Shown: positions 9,532-17,713 of the stretch, one piece after another
Layout of the letters: every line of letters starts with the position of its first letter
Numbering within the stretch: the first letter of the stretch is position 1
Assembly (NCBI GenBank): GCA_964409685.1
Contig: CAYPEJ010000004.1
Coordinates: 62,001 to 126,000 of the forward strand
Direction: 5' to 3'
From: Clostridium_AI sp964409685
Lineage (GTDB): Bacteria > Bacillota > Clostridia > Lachnospirales > Lachnospiraceae
DNA length: 64,000 nt
Made by a program: the position numbers and the translations under genes
The notes under the pieces: model-generated
What the model was told of the DNA's origin: nothing
The model's input: only the letters and a program-made list of their open reading frames with translations
The model's database searches: none

Positions 9532-11567
9532 TGGGACTTTCAGTATATAATGATGAAGACATTGAGAAGGAAAAGGCAATACAGGAGCAGTTGTATCAAT
9601 GCTGTGATACATTTACCAGTGTTGTTTTTAATGCAGGTGCAGGAGCTGGGAAAACGTATGCATTGGTAGAATGCTTAAAGCATATTGTGAATAAGAATCG
9701 TGAAAAGCTAGTAATGCATAACCAGAAGATAGCATGCATTACTTATACAAATGTTGCAGCCAATCATATAAAACAACAAATAGGTGCATCCGATGTCGTT
9801 GTGGTTTCCACAATTCATGAACGAATATGGAGTATCATAGGTGAACAAAAAGGTGCATTATTAACATTGCATATTGAGAAACTGACAAGTGAGATAAAGG
9901 GCATAGAGAAAAAGTTAGATGAGGAAGCGGATTACCAAAAGTTTAAAGCATTTGACCAAGTGGAAAAACAACAGTTTTTTTCTGTTATGCAGGAAAATCA
10001 AGATAGGTATCGAGAATCTTACAATTATAAAGCAAAAGACTTTAGGGATAGTATGCTAGAGATAATTCCAGAGAAATTCAAAGAGTTATTATCTAGTGTT
10101 GCTAAGTTTAAGGGTTTAGTAGATAAATTGTTCAAAATAGAGAGATATAAAAAGTGTCTAGAGAATATAGCAAAGAAGGATAAAAAATATAGAGTTGTAC
10201 AGTATGATGCTAGGTATAATCATGATCGTTTAGATAGAATGCGAATCAGTCATGATACTGTATTAGAATATGCACTTCAACTCATTGAAAAATACCCTAG
10301 AATGCGACAGATGATTTGCGATCAATATCCATATATTCTAATAGATGAATATCAGGATACAAAAGAAGTTGTAGTAAAAATGATGGCTAAAGTTGAGGAG
10401 TATGCGAAAGCAATCAAACATGATATGTTCGTTGGATATTTTGGGGATTCAGTACAAAATATTTATGATGATGGTGTCGGTGGGAAACTAAATGAATTTC
10501 ACAAAGGATTGAAAAATATAGATAAGATTTATAATCGCCGTTCTTACACAGAAATAATAAATGTTGCTACTAAGATAAGAAATGATAGGATTGAGCAAAA
10601 ATCAATTTATTCGGATAGTGAAGGAGGAAGTGTTCAGTTCTATCCTGGTTCAGAAGCTGATGTAGAAGAGTTTATTAAGATGTGTGTAAAAAAGTGTAAT
10701 TCAAATAGTAAAAATCCGTTGCATTGTATGTTTGCTAACAATCAAGATGTTGCAAAGTATAGTGGATTTCTAAATATGTATGAGACATTTAAGAACACTG
10801 ATCAATACAAAGGGGTTAGGTATGAGCAGCTAAATACTGAACTGCTTAGTCCTGATACTGAAAAACTTGGTAGAGTGCAAGCGATGTTTGATCGATTAAT
10901 GAGATTGTATAGAGATGTAAGAAATGAGAGAGAACCACTTAGAAATATTCTTCCAACAGATGATTATAGAAATATAAGCTTTTCTGAACTAAAGACACTA
11001 ATTGAAGAGTTAAAATCTATAGATGGCGAAACGGTAGAGGATTTAATGAATATAATATTCAGTCAATATGAGGTGACAGAGGATCCAATATTTAAGTTGA
11101 TTATTGACAAGGTATTTGACATTGAGCCAGTGTCCTATGATGCTGTTGTAACAGAAATTGCAAAAGTATTGTATGATAATGAATGGGCTGAAACTATGAC
11201 AGCACAAGAAGTTATTAAGCCAATACTAGAAATGAAAAAATGTGAATTATCAAATTGGTTTGATTATCGTAATCGTAATGAAAGTAAAGACATTTGTTAC
11301 CATACCTTTCATAGTACAAAAGGGCTGGAATATGAAAATGTTGCTATTATTTTGAGAAAGGGAAGTGGCAAAAACAGAAACGAATTTGAAACATATTTTA
11401 ATGAATATGGGCAATGTAATGGTGAAACCTCAAAGTTATATGAGAAGGGAAGAAATGTTTTATATGTTGCAGTGACACGAGCCATTAAGAATTTGTACAT
11501 CCTGTATGTTGATAATCTGGACAAGATTGAAGGTAAGATAGATATGATTTTTCAGGGAGATAAGTAG
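9528..11567 (+). CDS. gajB: GajB-like UvrD/PcrA helicase of a Gabija system
   Basis: A superfamily 1 helicase of about 679 aa. Motif I is NAGAGAGKTYAL (about 36-47), the Walker B region is LIDEYQDTKEV (about 271-281), motif V-like FHSTKGLEYENV is near 595 and motif VI LYVAVTRAIKNLYILYV near 645. A frame-compatible ATG exists at 9501, but AGGGGG at 9519-9524 and the ATGA overlap with the gajA stop point to ATG 9528 (or the adjacent ATG at 9531). GajB is the partner of GajA and is thought to sense DNA ends. It is the last gene of the four-gene defence block; a 12-bp inverted repeat follows 17 bp after the stop. Confidence 0.82.
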   Translation: MMGLSVYNDEDIEKEKAIQEQLYQCCDTFTSVVFNAGAGAGKTYALVECLKHIVNKNREKLVMHNQKIACITYTNVAANHIKQQIGASDVVVVSTIHERIWSIIGEQKGALLTLHIEKLTSEIKGIEKKLDEEADYQKFKAFDQVEKQQFFSVMQENQDRYRESYNYKAKDFRDSMLEIIPEKFKELLSSVAKFKGLVDKLFKIERYKKCLENIAKKDKKYRVVQYDARYNHDRLDRMRISHDTVLEYALQLIEKYPRMRQMICDQYPYILIDEYQDTKEVVVKMMAKVEEYAKAIKHDMFVGYFGDSVQNIYDDGVGGKLNEFHKGLKNIDKIYNRRSYTEIINVATKIRNDRIEQKSIYSDSEGGSVQFYPGSEADVEEFIKMCVKKCNSNSKNPLHCMFANNQDVAKYSGFLNMYETFKNTDQYKGVRYEQLNTELLSPDTEKLGRVQAMFDRLMRLYRDVRNEREPLRNILPTDDYRNISFSELKTLIEELKSIDGETVEDLMNIIFSQYEVTEDPIFKLIIDKVFDIEPVSYDAVVTEIAKVLYDNEWAETMTAQEVIKPILEMKKCELSNWFDYRNRNESKDICYHTFHSTKGLEYENVAIILRKGSGKNRNEFETYFNEYGQCNGETSKLYEKGRNVLYVAVTRAIKNLYILYVDNLDKIEGKIDMIFQGDK

Positions 11568-11584
11568 CTTATCGCCCTGTTTAG

Positions 11585-11621
11585 TTCATAGGAAATTCCG
11601 TTTCGCAATATTTCCTATGAA
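11585..11621. repeat. Perfect 12-bp inverted repeat after the defence block
   Basis: TTCATAGGAAAT (11585-11596) and its exact complement ATTTCCTATGAA (11610-11621) enclose a 13-nt loop. There is no T-run on the + strand, so it is a weak terminator candidate for gajB; a run of six A follows, which would act as a U-tract only for a minus transcript. It sits at the right boundary of the defence genes and could be a recombination or processing site. Confidence 0.55.
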
Positions 11622-11629
11622 TCAAAAAA

Positions 11630-11761
11630 CTGCTAAAAAGCAGGGGCAGGATGCACACTCGGGGGGGAGGAATATATTCGCTTGAAAAACAGCGAATCCC
11701 CTTGCCAATTAGACCTGCATTGATGTATCATAATACAATGTGGAAAGAAAGGAGACCTGAT
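11630..11761 (+). promoter_or_regulatory. Structured G-rich leader upstream of the DMT/ABC transporter operon
   Basis: The leader folds plausibly into a closed element: GCAGG (11640-11644) pairs with CCTGC (11714-11718), the run of G at 11661-11667 faces CCCC at 11698-11701, and ATTCGCT (11676-11682) pairs exactly with AGCGAAT (11691-11697) over an 8-nt loop. A further imperfect hairpin, ATTGATGTAT / ATACAAT, lies at about 11720-11742. GC content is well above the flanks. I compared it by eye with TPP, FMN, ZTP, guanidine and THF consensus elements and found no convincing match. It could be a cis-regulatory RNA for the transporter genes. No terminator or sequestered ribosome site was proven. 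Confidence 0.4.
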
Positions 11762-12688
11762 ATGAAAACACAAAAGATATTAACCAATTCCATATGGATT
11801 GTTATTTTGGCATCAATTTGCAATATCTTATGGGGAAGTGCTTTTCCATTTATTAAAATAGGATATGAATTATTTGACATAACAACAAAAGTAAGTGATA
11901 AGTTACTATTTGCTGGTGTGCGTTTCCTATCATCTGGATTCATTTTACTAGCGCTATACATCCCAATTTACAAAAAGATTCCTAAGTTACATAAAGCAAA
12001 TGTTGGAACAGTTGTTTCACTTGGGTTGGTACAGACAACACTACAATATATTTTCTTCTACATCGGTGTATCCAATACAACATCTACAAATGGTTCGATT
12101 GTTAATTCAATGAATGTTTTTCTATCTGCAATTGTAGCCCACTTTGTATACACCAATGATAAAATGAATCTACGTAAAAGCATTGGTTGTCTACTTGGAT
12201 TTGCAGGAGTTATTTTTGTAACACTTGGACAAGGTAGTGTTCGATTTTCTATGAATGGTGAAGGTTTTATCGTAATTGCGGATCTGATGTTTGCATTTGG
12301 TTCTGTTATTTCTAAGAAGGCAACAAAAACGGATGATTCCTGGGTTGTAACTGCTTATAATTTAGTACTTGGTGGAGCAGTACTTATTCTACTTGGAGTA
12401 TTTAGTGGAGGGACATTGCATACTATTACAGTAAGTGGTTGTCTCGTGTTACTTTACCTAGCGTTGTTGTCTGCAATATCCTTTACCTTATATGCAATGT
12501 TGATTAAGTACAATAATATAGGAAAGATTTGCATCTTCAACTTTGTAAATCCCATTGCAGGAACACTATTGTCAGGTTTGATGCTAAAGGAAAATATTTT
12601 ACAAATGAGATATTTAGTAAGTTTATTATTGGTTTGTACAGGTATCTTCGTTGTAAATCGTACGAAAAGCGGAGTACTTACAAAATAA
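11762..12688 (+). CDS. EamA/DMT-family permease
   Basis: A 308-aa integral membrane protein of the drug/metabolite transporter superfamily. About ten hydrophobic segments in two EamA halves are visible; the first half has the typical NILWGSAFPFIKIGY start and a central 'LGLVQTTLQYIFFYIGVSNTTSTNGSIVNS' region, and the second ends in VSLLLVCTGIFVVNR. The start ATG at 11762 has AAGGAG 8-9 bp upstream; a more upstream ATG at 11651 lies within the structured leader and is disfavoured. The substrate is not known. It is followed after 48 bp by an ABC importer operon, and since both share one leader they may move the same or a related compound. Confidence 0.75.
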   Translation: MKTQKILTNSIWIVILASICNILWGSAFPFIKIGYELFDITTKVSDKLLFAGVRFLSSGFILLALYIPIYKKIPKLHKANVGTVVSLGLVQTTLQYIFFYIGVSNTTSTNGSIVNSMNVFLSAIVAHFVYTNDKMNLRKSIGCLLGFAGVIFVTLGQGSVRFSMNGEGFIVIADLMFAFGSVISKKATKTDDSWVVTAYNLVLGGAVLILLGVFSGGTLHTITVSGCLVLLYLALLSAISFTLYAMLIKYNNIGKICIFNFVNPIAGTLLSGLMLKENILQMRYLVSLLLVCTGIFVVNRTKSGVLTK

Positions 12689-12736
12689 ATTCGTTACATG
12701 TTATTTCATAATTTCAAAGAAGAGGGGAAATAAATA

Positions 12737-13786
12737 ATGAAAAAATTAGTATTATTCTTATGTATGTTTACACTCTGCTTAGGGCTATTAGGATGTAATG
12801 CTGATCTTACATCAAAAAATGTAGCAGATGGTCCACAGGAATTACAAGAACCAAAAGAAAAAGAAGCCGAAAAAAGACCGGAAAACCAAATTGCAATTGC
12901 TGCTCTTAATGGTCCAACTGGAATGGGCATGGTTAAGATGATTCAAAATGCAATCAATGGCGAAGTTGGTGATTTTGAATATTCGATTCAAATGAAATCT
13001 TCCATCGATGAAGTAACACCTATGGTAATTAAGGGAGAGATTGATATTGCAGCAGTGCCAGCGAATATGGCTTCTATTCTTTATAATAAAACAGAAAAAG
13101 ATGTTACGGTATTGGCAATTAATACATTAGGTGTTCTTTACATCTGTGAAAAAGGTGATACGGTGAATTCCGTAGCAGACTTAAAAGGTAAGACTATTTA
13201 TGCCAGTGGAAAAGGTGCAACGCCAGAATACGCCTTAAACTACATTTTAGAAAAAAATGGACTAAAAGCAGGAAAAGATGTAGAAATTAATTGGAAATCC
13301 GAACATGCAGAGTGTGTAACAGCACTAAGTACGGATGAAGATGGAATTGCATTATTACCACAACCATTTGTAACCACAGCGCAAATGAAAGATTCCGACA
13401 TTCGTATTGCATTGGATTTAACGAAAGAATGGGATGCCCTTCAAACTGGCGAAGAACAACCAAGTGCATTGCTTACAGGTGTTGTGATTGTTCGAAATGA
13501 ATATTTAGAAAAACATCCAGATGGAGTGCAACAATTTATGAAAGATTATGAAGCGTCTATTCAGTATGTAAATTCTAATGTAGAGGAAGCTGGAGAATTA
13601 ATTGGTGAGTTTGGTATTATAGATGCAAGAGTGGCGAAGAAAGCTATACCACAATGTAATATTACCTTTATTACTGGCGCAGAAATGAAAGAAAAATTGA
13701 GTGGCTATTTAACAGTATTAGCAGAACAAAATAAGAAAGCAGTAGGAGGCGAATTGCCAGATGAATCATTCTACTACCAACCATAA
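12737..13786 (+). CDS. ABC transporter substrate-binding lipoprotein (NitT/TauT, NMT1-like)
   Basis: A 349-aa extracytoplasmic solute-binding protein. It has a lipoprotein signal peptide (MKKLVLFLCMFTLCLGLLGC, acylated Cys20) and an NMT1/SsuA-type fold: IAIAALNGPTGMGMVKM at the first beta strand, VIKGEIDIAAVPANMAS, and VADLKGKTIYASGKGATPEYALNYIL at the domain hinge. This family binds sulfonates, nitrate, pyrimidine precursors of thiamine or unknown anions; the sequence does not say which. The start has AGAGGGG upstream. The stop overlaps the start of the permease gene by 26 bp, so binding protein, permease and ATPase form one importer. Confidence 0.82.
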   Translation: MKKLVLFLCMFTLCLGLLGCNADLTSKNVADGPQELQEPKEKEAEKRPENQIAIAALNGPTGMGMVKMIQNAINGEVGDFEYSIQMKSSIDEVTPMVIKGEIDIAAVPANMASILYNKTEKDVTVLAINTLGVLYICEKGDTVNSVADLKGKTIYASGKGATPEYALNYILEKNGLKAGKDVEINWKSEHAECVTALSTDEDGIALLPQPFVTTAQMKDSDIRIALDLTKEWDALQTGEEQPSALLTGVVIVRNEYLEKHPDGVQQFMKDYEASIQYVNSNVEEAGELIGEFGIIDARVAKKAIPQCNITFITGAEMKEKLSGYLTVLAEQNKKAVGGELPDESFYYQP

Positions 13787-14522
13787 AAAATGTGAGAGTA
13801 AGATGAAGTTATGGGCAATTGGTTTTTGGTTAATTGTTTGGCAGTTATTTAGTTCTTATGTTGGGCAGGAGATACTTTTGGTATCTCCTGTTTCTGTACT
13901 ATTTAAGCTATTTGAGTTAGTACAGGAACGTTCCTTTTGGGCGTCGATTGGATTTTCCTTTGTAAGAATTGTTGGGGGATTTTTTTTGGCGTTACTTAGT
14001 GGGATGATATTTGCCATTGGCTCATATCGATTTCGCTGGTTCAAAGAACTTATGGATCCGTTGGTTGTTGCAATTAAGTCGATACCAGTTGCTTCCTTTA
14101 TTATATTAGCGTTGATATGGATTTCTTCTACTAATATATCAGTTTTTATTTCCTTTTTGATTTGCTTTCCTGTTATGTATACAAATATTCTACAAGGATT
14201 AGAAAAGACAGATCACTCTTTATTAGAAATGGCGAAGGTGTTACAGATTCCTACAGGAAAGAAAATTCGTTATATTTATGTAGCAAGTGTACTTCCCCAT
14301 TTTCGAGCAGCATGTTCCATTGGATTAGGGTTGTGTTGGAAATCGGGAATTGCAGCAGAAGTAATTGGGTTACCAGATGGTTCAATTGGAGATTATCTAT
14401 ATCAGGCAAAAATTTATTTTATGACGGCGGATTTGTTTGCGTGGACGGTTGTGATTGTGATATTAAGTGCTGGATTTGAGAGGCTCTTTTTGAAACTGCT
14501 TTCTTATATTGAACGAAGATGA
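13761..14522 (+). CDS. ABC transporter permease (NitT/TauT type)
   Basis: A 253-aa inner-membrane permease with about six hydrophobic helices and a BPD_transp_1 core; the EAA-like loop reads LLEMAKVLQIPTGKKIRYIYVASVLPHFRAACSIGLGLCWKSGIAAEVIGLP (positions about 153-205), which is the ATPase contact segment of SsuC/TauC-type permeases. The start ATG lies inside the end of the binding-protein gene and has AGGAGG (13744-13749) 11 bp upstream, so translation is coupled. It is the membrane part of the importer encoded by the neighbours. Confidence 0.82.
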   Translation: MNHSTTNHKKCESKMKLWAIGFWLIVWQLFSSYVGQEILLVSPVSVLFKLFELVQERSFWASIGFSFVRIVGGFFLALLSGMIFAIGSYRFRWFKELMDPLVVAIKSIPVASFIILALIWISSTNISVFISFLICFPVMYTNILQGLEKTDHSLLEMAKVLQIPTGKKIRYIYVASVLPHFRAACSIGLGLCWKSGIAAEVIGLPDGSIGDYLYQAKIYFMTADLFAWTVVIVILSAGFERLFLKLLSYIERR

Positions 14523-14613
14523 AAGAAAAATTGGGATAGCAGATAGGAAAAGGTCATGAAATAGCGTATGGAATAAAGTTCAAGAAAATGTATCATAGAA
14601 AGGAAGTGAGTGA

Positions 14614-15192
14614 GTGGAGAATGGAATCTATATCCGAAATGTTTCAAAGTCTTACGGAACCCACAAAGTACTAAAAGATGTTACCTATTGCTTTCCATAT
14701 AATACGGTAACATGCATTATGGGAAAATCGGGATGTGGTAAGACCACACTACTACGGATTCTTATGGGATTAGAAACCATAGATTCGGGTTCTATAACAG
14801 GGTTAGAGAAAAAACGAATTAGTGCGGTATTTCAAGAAGAACGTTTATGCGAGTCGTTTACAGTGTTGGAAAATGTAATGCTTGCATGCAGAGATAAAAA
14901 GAGAAAAAACGAAGCATTAGAACTACTGAAAAAATTTGATTTAGAGGGATGTTCTGAAAAAAAGATTTTGGAATTAAGTGGTGGAATGAAACGAAGAGTT
15001 GCAATTGCTAGGGCACTTATGATACCATGTGATGTACTTTTCTTAGATGAGGCATGGAAAGGGTTAGATGCAGAAACTAAGAAACAGGTCATTGATGTGG
15101 TAATGGATTGCTGTAAGGAGAAAACAGTATTGGCTGTTACCCATGATGAAAAGGAAGTAGAAATGATGGGAGGTATCCTTCTGAAAATGTAG
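14614..15192 (+). CDS. ABC transporter ATP-binding protein (NitT/TauT type)
   Basis: A 192-aa ATPase. Walker A is GKSGCGKTT (about 37-45), the Q-loop is FQEERL, the signature is LELSGGMKRRVAIARAL, Walker B is DVLFLDEAWKGLD and the switch His is in VTHDE. It is shorter than most SsuB/TauB proteins (about 250 aa), having little sequence after the H-loop, yet all catalytic motifs are present. The start is GTG at 14614 behind AGGAAGTGAG. It completes the importer begun by the lipoprotein and permease; a 91-bp gap precedes it. Confidence 0.8.
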   Translation: MENGIYIRNVSKSYGTHKVLKDVTYCFPYNTVTCIMGKSGCGKTTLLRILMGLETIDSGSITGLEKKRISAVFQEERLCESFTVLENVMLACRDKKRKNEALELLKKFDLEGCSEKKILELSGGMKRRVAIARALMIPCDVLFLDEAWKGLDAETKKQVIDVVMDCCKEKTVLAVTHDEKEVEMMGGILLKM

Positions 15193-15268
15193 ATTTTACC
15201 AGAAGGAAATAAGATTAATGATGTAAGGAATGTTTACAATAGGAGTAAGGCAGAAAAGAGGGAATTGT

Positions 15269-16024
15269 ATGACACAAGAGCAGGTTGTGAACATTGCTAC
15301 TGAGATAAGTTATCTAATGTTGAAAAATGGAGCAGAGATTTATCGAGCAGAACAGTGTGTTCGATTTATTGCAAGTGCATATGGGTTTTACGATGCAGAT
15401 TGCTTTGCCATTTTAACTAGTATCGTAGTTTCCGTAGTAGATGGCGACAAGGTATGTACCAGAACAAAGAGGGTTACTGATAGGGCAACAAACTTTAATA
15501 AAGTTGCAGAATTAAACGATTTATCCCGTTATATATGTAGTAATTATCCAGATTATGAAACGGTGCATGAAAGAATCAAAGAGATTCGAGAAGAAAAACA
15601 ATATCCATTTTGGGTATTTACAGTGATGTATATGATTACGTCATTTTTCTTTGGTTTATACTTTGGAGGAACGGGTATTAATGCTATCATCTGCTGTTTA
15701 GCAGGTGCATTTGTATATCCGATTCAGTGGTTAGGAAATAAAATTCAAACCAATTTATTTATCATCAATATGGTCACAAGTGCAGTGGTTACACTCTTTC
15801 TGTGTATTGTATACAAAACCATATATCCAGTGCAAATTGATACGATGGTGATTTCATTAATTATGAATTTAGTACCAGGGGTTGCCTTGACTCACTGTAT
15901 GCGAGACTTGATTTCCAATGAGTTAATTTCAGGGTTAGCAAGACTTGCAGAAGTATTTATCAGTGGGGCAGGGACGGCAGTAGGAGTATTTATTATATTG
16001 TCATTCTTTGGTCTTCATTTTTAA
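15269..16024 (+). CDS. ThrE-type exporter, N-terminal subunit (COG2966)
   Basis: A 251-aa membrane protein matching the N-terminal half of threonine/serine exporter ThrE: a soluble start (EISYLMLKNGAEIYRAEQCVRFIASAYG) with the conserved NGAEIYR-type motif, then about five hydrophobic helices, and the conserved NLVPGVALTHCMRDL segment. AGAGGG upstream of ATG 15269 supports this start over a further upstream in-frame codon at 15230. The gene is followed after 37 bp by the C-terminal half as a separate protein, the split arrangement common in Firmicutes. Expected role: export of amino acids or small carboxylates by a two-subunit carrier. Confidence 0.8.
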   Translation: MTQEQVVNIATEISYLMLKNGAEIYRAEQCVRFIASAYGFYDADCFAILTSIVVSVVDGDKVCTRTKRVTDRATNFNKVAELNDLSRYICSNYPDYETVHERIKEIREEKQYPFWVFTVMYMITSFFFGLYFGGTGINAIICCLAGAFVYPIQWLGNKIQTNLFIINMVTSAVVTLFLCIVYKTIYPVQIDTMVISLIMNLVPGVALTHCMRDLISNELISGLARLAEVFISGAGTAVGVFIILSFFGLHF

Positions 16025-16061
16025 GAATCTTTTGAAATAGGCAAGAAAGGTAACAGGTGCT

Positions 16062-16538
16062 TTGATACTAGAATGTTTTTACTGTTTTATTATATCTGTT
16101 TGTTTTAGCGTTATATTTAATGTTCGAGGAAGAGATGTTTTTTACGGAGGATTAGGAAGTGGAATTGGTTGGGCTTTTTATCTAGCCTGCTATAGGCGTT
16201 TTGGTTCCGTGGTAGGAAGTTACTTTATGGCGACGATTGTTACCACGTTATATTCTGAAGTTCTAGCAATTTATCGTAGAAAACCAGCAACTATTTTTTT
16301 GATTCCATCCATCATTCCATTTGTACCAGGAGGACTAGTATTCCGTGCAATGGGAGCATGGCTTAGTGGAGACCAAGACACATTACTGTTACAAGGAAGG
16401 TATGCGATTACTGTAGCATGTTCCATAGCAATGGGGATTATTATGGGTGTAACCATTACTCGTATCCATCGCAATTATATGCGTCTCATTCGTAATAAAG
16501 TGAAAAAAGGAAAAACTAATGAAAATAGTTCTCATTAA
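16062..16538 (+). CDS. ThrE-type exporter, C-terminal subunit (COG3610)
   Basis: A 158-aa protein with about four to five hydrophobic helices, corresponding to the second half of ThrE (DUF3815): FYGGLGSGIGWAFYLACYR, and IPSIIPFVPGGLVFRAM, the latter with the typical PGG loop. It starts with TTG at 16062, preceded by AAGAAAGG. It is the partner of the gene just upstream. A Fur-like box (16520-16534) overlaps its last codons. Confidence 0.78.
   Translation: MILECFYCFIISVCFSVIFNVRGRDVFYGGLGSGIGWAFYLACYRRFGSVVGSYFMATIVTTLYSEVLAIYRRKPATIFLIPSIIPFVPGGLVFRAMGAWLSGDQDTLLLQGRYAITVACSIAMGIIMGVTITRIHRNYMRLIRNKVKKGKTNENSSH
16520..16534. promoter_or_regulatory. Fur-like box 1
   Basis: TGAAAAT-A-GTTCTCA matches the 7-1-7 Fur core (TGATAAT-N-ATTATCA) at 11 of 14 positions. 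It lies just upstream of the -35 element of the promoter at 16544. Confidence 0.45.
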
Positions 16539-16543
16539 ATATA

Positions 16544-16572
16544 TTGACATAGAAGAGGATTACGAGTAAGAT
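16544..16572 (+). promoter_or_regulatory. Promoter between two Fur-like boxes
   Basis: A perfect -35 TTGACA (16544-16549) is followed after 17 bp by TAAGAT (16567-16572). The expected start of transcription is near 16579, within or just before the second Fur-like box. Confidence 0.55.
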
Positions 16573-16578
16573 AATAGA

Positions 16579-16676
16579 GTAAATGAAAATGATTCTCAAT
16601 GAAAGTTTCTCCACAAAGAAACATATATGAAGTGATATCAAGAAGTTACAGAGTATGAAAACTCTGTTTCTTTTTA
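16579..16676 (+). ncRNA. Candidate iron-regulated small RNA (or terminated leader) upstream of DUF3793
   Basis: From the predicted start near 16579 the transcript would contain Fur-like box 2 DNA, a hairpin GTTTC/GAAAC with a TCCACAAA loop (about 16605-16622), and a rho-independent terminator ACAGAGT / ACTCTGT (16648-16654 and 16661-16667) followed by TTCTTTTT. The product would be about 97 nt. It could be a free-standing Fur-controlled small RNA of the FsrA/RyhB type, or an attenuated leader of the DUF3793 gene 46 bp downstream. No homology was recognised. Confidence 0.4.
16584..16598. promoter_or_regulatory. Fur-like box 2
   Basis: TGAAAAT-G-ATTCTCA matches the 7-1-7 Fur core at 12 of 14 positions and lies at about +5 relative to the predicted start, where a repressor would block RNA polymerase. 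Confidence 0.55.
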
Positions 16677-16683
16677 AACAAAG

Positions 16684-16699
16684 GTTAGCAAGTGCTAAC
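16684..16699. promoter_or_regulatory. 16-bp palindrome upstream of DUF3793
   Basis: GTTAGCA-AG-TGCTAAC is a perfect dyad (7-bp arms) located 22 bp before the DUF3793 start codon and just before its ribosome site. It could be an operator; the bound regulator is unknown. Confidence 0.4.
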
Positions 16700-16721
16700 T
16701 AAGTGAAAAGGTGATATTATA

Positions 16722-17321
16722 ATGAAACAGAATACAACATATGGATATATACAAAGTTTATTGGCATATAATTGCATGCCAACCTTATTAAAGATGAAGC
16801 CATCCACTATTTTGAATATACAAAAACGTGAAGAAAAGACAGAAGTATTTTTTCAACTACTGCAACATGAGATTGCGAATTTTGGATGTGAGTATGAATA
16901 TATATTGGAAACGAAAACATCTCATATCGTGTTAGTATATCAACCAGATATGTTAAAGAATCAGTTGGAGAATGAAGAGTGTGAAGGTGTATTAGCATCT
17001 TTTGGGTATCAGCTGGGAGAGCAGAAGATCCAAGATGCTATGGAATATTTAAAGGTTCGTTATCATCGATATATGAACGAGCGAAAAGATTTTCCAGATG
17101 AGATTGGAATCTTCTTTGGTTATCCGATTGAAGATGTAAAAGCCTATATTGAGAATAAAGGGAAAAATTATAAACGTTGTGGATACTGGAAAGTGTATTG
17201 TAATGTAGAACGAGCGGAGCAAACATTTCACGTATTTCGTTGTGTAAGGGAAGCAGCAATTCAGGCAGTGTTAGCTGGAAGGGCACTTACAGAATTAGAA
17301 GGAAATTATAAGATTGCATAG
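16722..17321 (+). CDS. DUF3793 family protein
   Basis: A 199-aa soluble protein of the DUF3793 family. The diagnostic part is the second half: EIGIFFGYPIEDVKAYIENKGKNYKRCGYWKVYCNVERAEQTF (about 127-170). Its biochemical function is unknown. In Clostridia, DUF3793 genes often stand with iron-transport or flavodoxin genes and the DUF2325 gene next door, which agrees with the two Fur-like boxes upstream. The start ATG at 16722 has AAAAGGTG 8 bp before it. It is followed after 78 bp by a DUF2325 gene. Confidence 0.78.
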   Translation: MKQNTTYGYIQSLLAYNCMPTLLKMKPSTILNIQKREEKTEVFFQLLQHEIANFGCEYEYILETKTSHIVLVYQPDMLKNQLENEECEGVLASFGYQLGEQKIQDAMEYLKVRYHRYMNERKDFPDEIGIFFGYPIEDVKAYIENKGKNYKRCGYWKVYCNVERAEQTFHVFRCVREAAIQAVLAGRALTELEGNYKIA

Positions 17322-17399
17322 CGTAAAATAATACAGGATTGTTGTTATATGATGGAATGAGTAAAAATCATGTTTTAGAAGAAAGGTACGGTAATAAAG

Positions 17400-17684
17400 A
17401 TGAGTATAGTAATCGTTGGGGGCCATGATAGAATGGTTGCGAAGTATAAAGAGATATGTAAGAAGTATAATTGCAAGGTGAAGGTATTTACACAGATGCC
17501 AGGGAAGTTGAAGACGCAGGTTGGATCGCCAGATTTGTTAATATTGTTTACCAATACAGTGTCACATAAGATGGTTCACAGTGCATTAACAGCAGTAGAA
17601 AATCAAGATACGATTGTTGCACGTTCACATAGTAGTAGTGCGTGTGCTTTATGTGAGATTTTGGATAATTATGCGACATGTTAG
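17400..17684 (+). CDS. DUF2325 domain protein
   Basis: A 94-aa protein of the DUF2325 family, with MSIVIVGGHDRMVAKYKEICKKYNCKVKVFTQ at its start (a Rossmann-like GGHDR motif) and VARSHSSSACALCEIL at its end. The function is not established; the family is small, soluble and frequently next to iron-related genes. GAAAGG precedes the ATG. It probably belongs with the DUF3793 gene in an iron-responsive unit. Confidence 0.75.
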   Translation: MSIVIVGGHDRMVAKYKEICKKYNCKVKVFTQMPGKLKTQVGSPDLLILFTNTVSHKMVHSALTAVENQDTIVARSHSSSACALCEILDNYATC

Positions 17685-17701
17685 AAAGAAATTTTATGTG
17701 G

Positions 17702-17707
17702 TAAAAT
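17702..17707 (+). promoter_or_regulatory. Extended -10 promoter of the type I toxin mRNA
   Basis: TAAAAT at 17702-17707 is preceded directly by TGG (extended -10). No good -35 is seen. Transcription would start near 17714, at AAGGTTTAGTC. Confidence 0.5.
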
Positions 17708-17713
17708 AGCGAT

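Noticed and set aside
11640..11761. TPP or FMN riboswitch ahead of the permease gene
   Set aside because: Short matches (ACCTGAT, GGGGCAGG) are present, but the conserved CUGAGA, CCAGCGUAGGGA or FMN multiloop sequences are missing, so the element is left unassigned.
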